In this document: positions 33,794 to 41,494 of the stretch, piece after piece
Numbering within the stretch: position 1 is the stretch's first letter
Layout: the number at the start of each line of letters is the position of its first letter
Assembly: GCF_002075885.1 (NCBI RefSeq)
Contig: NZ_MDET01000058.1
Span: forward strand, 99,325 to 163,324
Direction: 5' to 3'
Length of the DNA: 64,000 bases
Source: Manganibacter manganicus
GTDB taxonomy: Bacteria > Pseudomonadota > Alphaproteobacteria > Rhizobiales > Rhizobiaceae
The notes under the pieces: generated by a model
The model's database searches: none
Seen by the model: the letters and a program-made list of their open reading frames with translations, nothing else
Told to the model about the DNA's origin: nothing
Translations under genes and position numbers: made by a program

Positions 33794-35442
33794 CCTTGTG
33801 GCGGCACCCAGTTGATGTTCTGGTTCGGATCCTTGATGTCGCATGTCTTGCAGTGCACGCAGTTCTGCGCGTTGATGACGAAACGGACATCCTTGGCCGA
33901 AGGATCGGCGGCCGCATTGCCATCCTTGTCCACCCATTCGTAGACACCAGCCGGGCAGTAACGGGTCGAGGGGCCGGCAAAGACGTCGTGCTCGGAACTT
34001 TTCTGAAGCTCCATATCGCCGACGATCAGGTGAACGGGCTCGTTTTCCTCGTGGTTGGTATTGGACAGGAATACCGAGGACAGCCGGTCGAAGGTCAAAA
34101 CGCCATCCGCCTTCGGATAGGCGATCCTGGCGTGCTTCGAGGCTGGGTCCAATGAGGCGGCATCCGTCTTCCCGTGCTTCATCGTGCCGAAGGGCGAGAC
34201 CCCGAACAGCGTGTTGCACCACATGTCCAACCCGCCGACCGCGACGCCCGCGATCGTGCCGAAGCGCGACCATAGCGGCTTGACGTTGCGGACCTTCTTC
34301 AAATCCTTGCCGATGTCGGAATCGCGCCAGTTGGCCTCATAGGCGGTCAATTCGTCATTGGCACGGCCCTCGGCAATGGCCGCGGCCACATGCTCGGCCG
34401 CCTGCATTCCGGACAGAACCGCGTTGTGCGACCCCTTGATGCGCGGCACGTTGACCATGCCGGCCGCGCAGCCCATCAGCGCACCGCCGGGGAAGACAAG
34501 CTTCGGCACCGACTGCCAACCGCCTTCGGTGATGGCGCGCGCGCCATAGCCCAGCCGCGTCGCGCCTTCGAAGGCGCCTCGGATCGCCGGATGTGTCTTG
34601 AAACGCTGAAATTCCTCGAACGGCGAAAGCCATGGATTCTTGTAGTTGAGATGGACGACGAAGCCGACCGCAACCAGATTGTCCTCCAGATGATAGAGGA
34701 ACGAGCCGCCGCCCGTCTTCATGTCGAGCGGCCAGCCGAAGGAATGCTGGACAAGGCCGGGCTTGTGGTTTTCCGGCTTGACCTGCCAAAGCTCTTTCAG
34801 GCCGATGCCGAACTTGCCCGGTTCGCGGCCTTCGGAAAGGTTGTAGCGGGCGATAAGCTGCTTGGCGAGCGAGCCGCGCGCGCCCTCTCCGATCAGCACA
34901 TATTTACCCATCAGCGCCATGCCGGGCGCGTAGTTGGGGCCGTGGGTGCCGTCCTTCTCGACGCCCATATCGCCGGTAATGACGCCGGTGACGGCGCCGT
35001 CATCATTGAAAACGAGATCGACGGCGGCAAAACCGGGATAAATTTCGACGCCGAGAGCTTCGGCCTTGGCGGCCAGCCAGCGGCAGACATTGCCGAGCGA
35101 GACGATATAATTGCCGTGATTGTTCATCAGCGGCGGCATCATGAAATTGGGCAGGCGCAATGAACCGGCCGCGCCGAGCACAAGGAAATGGTCGGCCGTG
35201 ACCGGCGTCTTGAACGGATGATCGCTCTCCTCGCGCCAGCCGGGCAGCAGGCGGTCGATGCCGACGGGATCGACGACCGCGCCCGACAGGATATGCGCGC
35301 CGACCTCACCGCCCTTTTCCAGCACGACGACGGAAAGCTCGGGGCTGACCTGTTTCAGACGGATCGCAGCGGCAAGGCCAGCCGGCCCCGCGCCGACGAT
35401 GACCACGTCGAACTCCATGCTTTCGCGCTCGATATCGCTCAT
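33763..35442 (-). CDS. Electron-transfer flavoprotein:ubiquinone oxidoreductase
   Basis: ETF-QO is a membrane-associated enzyme passing electrons from acyl-CoA dehydrogenases (such as the isovaleryl-CoA dehydrogenase in this window) through ETF to ubiquinone. The 559-residue protein starts with the FAD-binding FDVVIVGAGPAGLAAAIRL. Near the C-terminus it has the 4Fe-4S ligands, YCPAGVYEW and NCVHCKTCDIKDP. I start at 35442 (MSDIERESMEFDV); the frame to 35583 lacks similarity. Two extra partial copies of its 3' end follow in tandem. It is divergent from a secreted-protein gene. Confidence 0.95.
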   Translation of the reverse strand: MSDIERESMEFDVVIVGAGPAGLAAAIRLKQVSPELSVVVLEKGGEVGAHILSGAVVDPVGIDRLLPGWREESDHPFKTPVTADHFLVLGAAGSLRLPNFMMPPLMNNHGNYIVSLGNVCRWLAAKAEALGVEIYPGFAAVDLVFNDDGAVTGVITGDMGVEKDGTHGPNYAPGMALMGKYVLIGEGARGSLAKQLIARYNLSEGREPGKFGIGLKELWQVKPENHKPGLVQHSFGWPLDMKTGGGSFLYHLEDNLVAVGFVVHLNYKNPWLSPFEEFQRFKTHPAIRGAFEGATRLGYGARAITEGGWQSVPKLVFPGGALMGCAAGMVNVPRIKGSHNAVLSGMQAAEHVAAAIAEGRANDELTAYEANWRDSDIGKDLKKVRNVKPLWSRFGTIAGVAVGGLDMWCNTLFGVSPFGTMKHGKTDAASLDPASKHARIAYPKADGVLTFDRLSSVFLSNTNHEENEPVHLIVGDMELQKSSEHDVFAGPSTRYCPAGVYEWVDKDGNAAADPSAKDVRFVINAQNCVHCKTCDIKDPNQNINWVPPQGGEGPVYQNM

Positions 35443-35641
35443 CAGGCACATTCCTCCGCTGGCAGCAGCTATAACTGGCTTCTGCGCTCCATAGCGCATC
35501 AATTCGCGACGCGAAACCGGTGCAACTGTGACAAATACCGCAATACGATTGAGCCTCGACTGAGGCGAAGCGGAAGCGAGCACCCGTTGCGCCCCCGCTT
35601 TTCATGTGTTCGCGGTGCGGTTTTTGCGACATACTCGCGCG

Positions 35642-36289
35642 ATGCGCGCGGCATGGTCACATGATCGCTCAGCGATGCGCTTTCCCGCGGCTCGCCCGGT
35701 CATCCGCCTCGCAGCCGCCGTGGCCATGTCCGCTGTCTTCCTGCCGACCGGCACAGTGGGCAATGAGGCGAAGCTGTGGCCGAGCGGCCCATATGTCTTC
35801 TCGGATGAGATGGGCGGATACCGCATCACCAGCGTTTCCGGCAAGGGGACGCGCACCGATCCGATCGTGATTACGGAGGAATTTTTTTCAGCAACGCCGG
35901 TGACGATGACCATCCGTGCCAGACAACCGATTGCGCTGTATGACGGCAGCGGCAATTTCGTCAACGGCATTCTCTATATGCGTATCGATGCGCTCAATAA
36001 TAGCGGGCTCCCATGGGTCGAGTTTGAATTCGAGTTGCAAGAGGTGCCGAACCGACCGAGCACATTTACCGACGGTCTGTCGTTCGACCAGCGCAGCGAG
36101 AGCCCGGAGGTCATCAAATCCAGTCGCTTTGCCCGTTTCAGCCGGGATTTCGAGCCTTATGACCGATTGCTGTTCCGCGACGGGAAGGTCGATCCGCGCA
36201 AGACCGCCAGTTTCGGCTTCCTGATTACCGATTACACGCCGAGGCTGACCTTTTATCTCGTGCAGGATCCCCGCATTCCTTCCTCTTGA
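35642..36289 (+). CDS. Exported hypothetical protein
   Basis: This is a protein of about 215 residues with a signal peptide (core VIRLAAAVAMSAVFLPTGTVG). The mature part begins NEAKLWPSGPYVFSDEMGGYRITSVSGKGTRTDPIVI and looks all-beta. I recognise no domain. The start is uncertain: ATGs at 35606, 35642 and 35675 are in frame and all keep the signal. It ends 37 bp before a uracil-DNA glycosylase-like gene on the same strand, so co-transcription is possible. Periplasmic localisation is inferred. Confidence 0.72.
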   Translation: MRAAWSHDRSAMRFPAARPVIRLAAAVAMSAVFLPTGTVGNEAKLWPSGPYVFSDEMGGYRITSVSGKGTRTDPIVITEEFFSATPVTMTIRARQPIALYDGSGNFVNGILYMRIDALNNSGLPWVEFEFELQEVPNRPSTFTDGLSFDQRSESPEVIKSSRFARFSRDFEPYDRLLFRDGKVDPRKTASFGFLITDYTPRLTFYLVQDPRIPSS

Positions 36290-36326
36290 ACTTGCAAAAT
36301 GACGGCGCACGTTCAAATGTGCGGGC

Positions 36327-37181
36327 ATGACCGTAACCGCTCCCGACGATCCGCAGGCCCTGCGCGCCCTGCTCGGCTTCTATGCCGAGGCCGGGGTCGA
36401 CACGCCCTTGAAAGACGAGCCGGTCGACCGTTTCGCGGTGGCGGTGAAGCCGGACATGGGAGCGGCCCAGCAGAAGGCGGAGCCGCAAGAGAAAGTTCAA
36501 CCTGCCGCCCCCGAACGGCCGCGCCAGTCGCCGCCCCCGAAGCCGGCCCCGGCCACCGCCGCCGTCCCTGACGAGGCGCAGGCCGCACTTGCCCGCTCGC
36601 TGGCATCGCAGGCGGCAAGCCTTGATGAATTACGCGACATGATGGCGAAATTCGACGGCTGCAACCTCAAATTCACCGCCAAGAATCTGGTCTTTGCCGA
36701 TGGCAATCCGCTAGCTTCGGTAATGCTGGTCGGCGAAGCACCGGGGCGCGACGAGGATCTGGAAGGCCTGCCCTTTGTCGGCCGCTCCGGCCAGTTGCTC
36801 GACCGGATGCTGGCGGCTATCGGCCTCGACCGCGGCTCAGCCTATATCGCCAACGTGATCCCCTGGCGGCCGCCGGGCAACCGCACGCCGACGCCGCACG
36901 AGACGGAAATCTGCCGTCCGTTCATCGAGCGGCAGATCGAACTGGTCAATCCCAGGGTGCTGGTCAACCTCGGCGGTCCCTCGGCCAAGACGCTGCTGAA
37001 AACCACCGAAGGCATATTGCGCATGCGCGGCAACTGGCGCACCTACACAACTGCTTCCGGCACAGCCATTCCGGCGATGCCGGCCCTGCATCCCGCCTAT
37101 TTGCTGCGCACCCCCGCCCACAAGAAGCTGGCGTGGCGCGACTTTCTCGAAGTGAAGGCGAAACTGCGCGAACTTTCATAA
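36327..37181 (+). CDS. Uracil-DNA glycosylase superfamily protein, family 4-like
   Basis: The protein has 284 residues. The first ~95 are a Pro/Ala/Lys-rich linker with no domain. The UDG fold follows, with motif A LVGEAPGRDEDLEGLPFVGRSGQLLDRML near residue 133 and the C-terminal motif HPAYLLR near 255, as in family 4 enzymes. Family 4 usually binds a 4Fe-4S cluster through four cysteines. Here only FDGCNLKF and EICRPF keep a cysteine, while the second ligand is Phe-side sequence and the third position reads VIPWRPP. It should still bind DNA uracil, but the cluster is probably lost. Confidence 0.88.
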   Translation: MTVTAPDDPQALRALLGFYAEAGVDTPLKDEPVDRFAVAVKPDMGAAQQKAEPQEKVQPAAPERPRQSPPPKPAPATAAVPDEAQAALARSLASQAASLDELRDMMAKFDGCNLKFTAKNLVFADGNPLASVMLVGEAPGRDEDLEGLPFVGRSGQLLDRMLAAIGLDRGSAYIANVIPWRPPGNRTPTPHETEICRPFIERQIELVNPRVLVNLGGPSAKTLLKTTEGILRMRGNWRTYTTASGTAIPAMPALHPAYLLRTPAHKKLAWRDFLEVKAKLRELS

Positions 37182-37281
37182 GGTTGCGCCAACAGGCGTC
37201 GAGATTGATTCAACGGTTTTCGCCGCTTGATGACCTGCAAGGTAATAGGAATGCAGCGGCGCAACGTGTAGCTTCGCATGC

Positions 37282-38085
37282 ATGATGACAATCCAGACTT
37301 CTGCCGGAGCCTTGATCCGTGACTGGCGCGCCCGCCGCCGCATGAGCCAGCTTGACCTGGCACTCGAAGCCGAGATTTCGCAGCGGCATTTGAGCTTCGT
37401 GGAAAGCGGGCGCTCGGTGCCCTCGCGCGACATGGTGCTGCATCTGGCCGAAAATCTCGACATGCCGCTTCGCGAGCGCAACCACCTGCTGCTTGCCGCC
37501 GGCTATGCGCCGCATTTCGGCGAGCGGCCGGTCGGCGATCCGACGCTGGCACCGGCGATGGATGCGGTACGCATGGTGCTGAAAGGCCACGAGCCTTTCC
37601 CCGCACTGGCCGTTGACCGGCACTGGAACCTTATCGAAGCCAATGCAGCACTGGCTCCGATGCTGGCAGGCGTTACCGACCAGGCATTGCTGGCGCCACC
37701 GGTCAATGTGCTCAGGCTCAGCCTGCATCCCAACGGCGTCGCGCCCAACATCGTCAATCTGGCGGAATGGCGCGCGCATCTGCTGCATCGCCTGAAGGCC
37801 CTGATCGACGCCACGGGCGATGCCGAACTTGCCGAACTCGAACAGGAATTGCGCGCCTACCCTTCGGGCGCCAACGGAAAACCGCTACTGGCCGAGCCGA
37901 ACGCCATCGCCCATCCATTGAAGCTGCGGCTCGGCGATCGGATACTTTCCTTCATCAGCACGATTACCGTATTCGGCACGCCGCTCGATATCACGCTTTC
38001 GGAACTGGCAATCGAATCCTTCTTTCCGGCCGACCCGGAAACAGCCGCGATCCTCGCCGAGTTGGGAAGGAACCGTTCGGTTTAG
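37282..38085 (+). CDS. XRE-family transcriptional regulator with MmyB-type ligand domain
   Basis: This 267-residue regulator has an N-terminal helix-turn-helix (LIRDWRARRRMSQLDLALEAEISQRHLSFVESGRSVPS, residues ~10-47), followed by a PAS-like MmyB domain (FPALAVDRHWNLIEANAALAPML) typical of actinobacterial and rhizobial members that bind small fatty-acid-like ligands. The ATG at 37282 and the one at 37285 are both possible. The gene overlaps the end of the convergent DMT transporter gene by 4 bp. The target is unknown; local regulation is plausible. Confidence 0.88.
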   Translation: MMTIQTSAGALIRDWRARRRMSQLDLALEAEISQRHLSFVESGRSVPSRDMVLHLAENLDMPLRERNHLLLAAGYAPHFGERPVGDPTLAPAMDAVRMVLKGHEPFPALAVDRHWNLIEANAALAPMLAGVTDQALLAPPVNVLRLSLHPNGVAPNIVNLAEWRAHLLHRLKALIDATGDAELAELEQELRAYPSGANGKPLLAEPNAIAHPLKLRLGDRILSFISTITVFGTPLDITLSELAIESFFPADPETAAILAELGRNRSV

Positions 38086-39032
38086 CCTTGCGGCGACACC
38101 ACCTTGCGGGCCGCCCGCCGCTCGATGCCAAGCTGGCGCTCGCGCAGGATGATGAACAGGCCGGCCGAAACCACGATGACGCCGCCTGTCAGCATATAGG
38201 GCGTGGGTACGTCGCCAAAGACGAAATAGCCGACAATGATGGCGAGGATCATCGAGGTGTATTCGAACGGCGCGACCGTCGAGATTTCGGCATGGCGATA
38301 GGCCGAAGTCATCAATATCTGCCCGAAGCCGCCGCAAAACCCGGCGCCGACCAGAAGCAGGGCCTGTGTTGTCGTCAAAGACTGCCAGCCGAAGGGGATC
38401 GTCAGCAACGCCATGACGCTGGCCGTCATCGAGAACCACAAGACGATGGTGGCCGTCCTTTCGGTGTGGACGAGATTGCGGACGAGAATTGCCGCCACAG
38501 CAGAGAAGCAGGCCCCGGCAAGTGCTGCGATGACGCCGAATGTCTCCTGGTCGGCAATGGAGCCGGACGAAAACAAAGTGAGTTCCGGCCATGAAATGAT
38601 GACCACGCCGATCAGGCCGACGACAACCGCGCTCCAGCGATAGATGCGGATCGCCTCGCCGAGAAACAGCGAACTGAACACCACCACCAGCAGCGGCTGC
38701 GCATAGTTGAGAGTGATCGCGTCCGGCAGCGGAAGGCGTGTCAGGGCAAAAAAAGTCAGCCCCATCGAGGTCACGCCGACCACGCCACGCGCGATATTGC
38801 CGAACGGTCGCGACGTTGAAAAAGCCGTGCGCAGTTCGTGCCTGAGACCAAGAAAAAACAGGATCGGAAAAATGGCGAAGAAGGAGCGGAAGAAAACGAT
38901 CTGGCCGGCCGGGACGGTTCCAACCGCCTTGATCAGCGACGACATGGTGACGAAGACCGCGACCGACACGATCTTGAGAGCGATGGCGGTCAGGGCGCCG
39001 CCCGCTGCGGGAACGGCCGGCGCGACTGTCAC
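38082..39032 (-). CDS. EamA/DMT-family transporter
   Basis: This inner-membrane protein of 316 residues has ten predicted transmembrane helices in two EamA repeats (first starting LKIVSVAVFVTMSSLIKAVG, second starting FGVIAALAGACFSAVAAILVRN). I use the GTG at 39032, which overlaps the stop of the upstream hydroxylase gene in a GTGA arrangement, so the two should be co-translated. The longer frame to 39062 lies inside that gene. Family members export amino acids, nucleotide-sugars or metabolites; the substrate is unknown. Confidence 0.9.
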   Translation of the reverse strand: MTVAPAVPAAGGALTAIALKIVSVAVFVTMSSLIKAVGTVPAGQIVFFRSFFAIFPILFFLGLRHELRTAFSTSRPFGNIARGVVGVTSMGLTFFALTRLPLPDAITLNYAQPLLVVVFSSLFLGEAIRIYRWSAVVVGLIGVVIISWPELTLFSSGSIADQETFGVIAALAGACFSAVAAILVRNLVHTERTATIVLWFSMTASVMALLTIPFGWQSLTTTQALLLVGAGFCGGFGQILMTSAYRHAEISTVAPFEYTSMILAIIVGYFVFGDVPTPYMLTGGVIVVSAGLFIILRERQLGIERRAARKVVSPQG

Positions 39033-41335
39033 TTTGCGGCCGCGTTCTGGATGGCCGCCCATACCCGCGCAGGCGTCGTCGGCATGTCGATATGTGTTAC
39101 GCCACAGGCGCGGTAGAGCGCGTCGGTCACGGCGTTGAGCGCCGCAGGAGTCGCGCCGATCGTGCCCGCCTCGCCCGCACCCTTGATGCCGAGCGCATTC
39201 GTGGTCGAAGGCACATTGCGCGTCTCGAAATGGAAAAACGGCACATCGTCGGCGCGCGGCATGGCGTAATCCATGAAACTTGCCGACAGCAATTGCCCGT
39301 CGTCGCCATAGACGGTTTCCTCGCGCAGCGCCTGGCCGATGCCCTGCATGACTCCGCCATGGATCTGGCCGGCAAGCAGGACCGGGTTCACCGTCGCACC
39401 GAAATCGTCCACCACCGTATAGCGCACGACATAGGTCGCGCCTGTGTCGGGGTCGATCTCCACTTCGCAGATATGCGTGCCATTGGGATAGGTCGCCTCG
39501 TTCTGCACGAATTCGCCAAAACCCTTGAGGTCGTCCGGCAGTTTCGCCGCCTTGGCGATTGCCGAATAGTCGATGCTGCGGTCGGTGCCGACGATGCGGG
39601 CATTGCCATCGACCAGTTCGATATCGCCTGCCGCAGCCTCCAGTTCGTCGGCGGCGATGCGCTTGATCTTTTCGGCAAGATCCTCACCCGCACGGGCTGC
39701 CGAAACGCCGCCAAGCGGGATCGAGCGCGAACCGCCGGTTCCGCCACCGGCTTTCAACTCGTCGGTATCGCCCTGCCGGACATGAATACGCTCCATCGGC
39801 AGATTGAGCTTTTCGGCGACGAATTGCGCATAGGCCGTGGCGTGACCCTGGCCGTTGGTCTGCGTGCCGATCTTCAGCGTCACCGAACCGTCGCCATTGA
39901 GTTCGACAAAGGCCGGCTCCGAACCCGCGAAGGCGCAGGCCTCGACATAGGTCGCCATGCCGATGCCGCGAATTTTTCCACGCGCCTTTGCCTCCTCCAG
40001 ACGTTCGGGAAACGCCTCCCATTCCGCCCGCTGCATGGAAACGTCCATGTGCCCGGCAAATTCGCCTGTGTCATAGAGTCGGCCTGTCTGCGTGCGGTAG
40101 GGCATCTGGTCCGGGCGGATGAAATTGCGGCGGCGGATCTCATGCGGGGCAAGGCCGAGTTCACGCGCGCAGGCATCGACCAGCTTTTCCAGCAGGAATG
40201 CCGCCTCCGGCCGCCCGGCGCCGCGATAAGCATCCACCGGGCAGGTGTTGGTGTAAACGCCGGTCACGCCGACATCGAGCGCCTGAATGTCATAGACGCC
40301 GGTCGACATCGAGACGCCGACAAAGGGAATGAAGGGGCCGTATTGCGAGATGTAGGCGCCAATATTGGCGAACAGGTCCACCCTGAGACCAAGGAAGCGC
40401 CCGTCCTTCGTGAGCGCCATCTCGGCCTTTACGGCATTGTCGCGCCCTTGTGCGTCGGTCAGGAAATGCTCGGTGCGGTCGCCGGTCCATTTCACCGGCC
40501 GGCCGAGGCGTTTTGCGGCCTCCAGCACCAGGGGATATTCGCGATAGACGAAGGTTTTCGGGCCGAATCCACCGCCGACATCGGGGGTCACGACACGAAT
40601 CCGCTTCTTGTCGGCGCCGAAGACGCCGGCAACGATCTTCTGCATCGAATGGACGCCCTGCGAGCCTGTCGTCAGCACGAAGCGGTCTTCATCCGCCTTC
40701 CATTCGCCGATCGCCGCGCGCGCCTCCATATAGTTGGGGACGAGGCGATTGTTGACGAACTCGATATGCGTAATGTGATCGGCTTTGGCGAAAGCGGCGT
40801 CGGTCTTCGCCTTGTCGCCGACGTGATAGGTGAAGGCCCGGTTGGAGCCGAGTTCAGGCCAAACCAGCGGCGTTTCCGGATCGAGCGCATGAGCTGTGCC
40901 GGAGGCGGCGTCCTCGGCATCGTAATCGACCTCGATCAGTTCGGCGGCGTCCTGCGCCAACTCACGGCTGTCGGCCACGACGAAGGCAACGGCGTCGCCG
41001 ACATATTGCACGCGGTCGCGGCACAGGATCGGGATATCGCGCGTCGGCGCGATGGTGCCGTCAGGCTGTTTCTGCATCACACCCGATTTCAAATCCGCGA
41101 GATGAGCGACATCCGCTCCCGTCAGCACCAGATGAACGCCGGGCGCGGCCTTCGCCGCCTCCGTGGATGCAATGGAGAATTTGCCCTTGGCGACCGGCGA
41201 GCGCAGCACATACCCATGCAGCACGCCGTCGGGCTGGATATCGTCGGTATAGCGGCCCCGCCCCTGGATAAAGGCCGCGTCCTCAAGCCGAAGCACAGAT
41301 GCTCCCATTCCGAATTTCGGTGTAACGACGGTCAT
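39029..41335 (-). CDS. Molybdenum hydroxylase large subunit (CoxL/XDH-like)
   Basis: The 768-residue protein binds molybdopterin cytosine dinucleotide and is the catalytic subunit of xanthine-oxidase-family enzymes. It begins VLRLEDAAFIQGRGRYTDDI, has DVGGGFGPK near residue 255, and the active-site loop CPVDAYRGAGRPEA near 375, the AYRGAGR variant of form II CoxL rather than the VAYRCSFR of true CO dehydrogenase. The catalytic Glu lies in KGAGEAGTIG near the C-terminus. No FAD (medium) or Fe-S (small) subunit gene is adjacent on either side, which is unusual. Probable substrates are aldehydes or N-heterocycles. Confidence 0.92.
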   Translation of the reverse strand: MTVVTPKFGMGASVLRLEDAAFIQGRGRYTDDIQPDGVLHGYVLRSPVAKGKFSIASTEAAKAAPGVHLVLTGADVAHLADLKSGVMQKQPDGTIAPTRDIPILCRDRVQYVGDAVAFVVADSRELAQDAAELIEVDYDAEDAASGTAHALDPETPLVWPELGSNRAFTYHVGDKAKTDAAFAKADHITHIEFVNNRLVPNYMEARAAIGEWKADEDRFVLTTGSQGVHSMQKIVAGVFGADKKRIRVVTPDVGGGFGPKTFVYREYPLVLEAAKRLGRPVKWTGDRTEHFLTDAQGRDNAVKAEMALTKDGRFLGLRVDLFANIGAYISQYGPFIPFVGVSMSTGVYDIQALDVGVTGVYTNTCPVDAYRGAGRPEAAFLLEKLVDACARELGLAPHEIRRRNFIRPDQMPYRTQTGRLYDTGEFAGHMDVSMQRAEWEAFPERLEEAKARGKIRGIGMATYVEACAFAGSEPAFVELNGDGSVTLKIGTQTNGQGHATAYAQFVAEKLNLPMERIHVRQGDTDELKAGGGTGGSRSIPLGGVSAARAGEDLAEKIKRIAADELEAAAGDIELVDGNARIVGTDRSIDYSAIAKAAKLPDDLKGFGEFVQNEATYPNGTHICEVEIDPDTGATYVVRYTVVDDFGATVNPVLLAGQIHGGVMQGIGQALREETVYGDDGQLLSASFMDYAMPRADDVPFFHFETRNVPSTTNALGIKGAGEAGTIGATPAALNAVTDALYRACGVTHIDMPTTPARVWAAIQNAAAK

Positions 41336-41494
41336 GTCGGCCTCGTGGAGATTGGGAAGAGGTGCCCGCAGATAGAGCGTGTTTCAGTTTTGTCGAGGGT
41401 GGAGTTCGTGTAAAGAGCCCACGCTTCAAGATTTTTGAGCCAGCGGATTACACCGCCGGACAAGTTGGCCCACCGGCCGATGAGGGGAATAGCG

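Noticed and set aside
39092..41413. Plus-strand open frame of 773 codons
   Set aside because: It is antisense to the molybdenum hydroxylase and has no recognisable domain.
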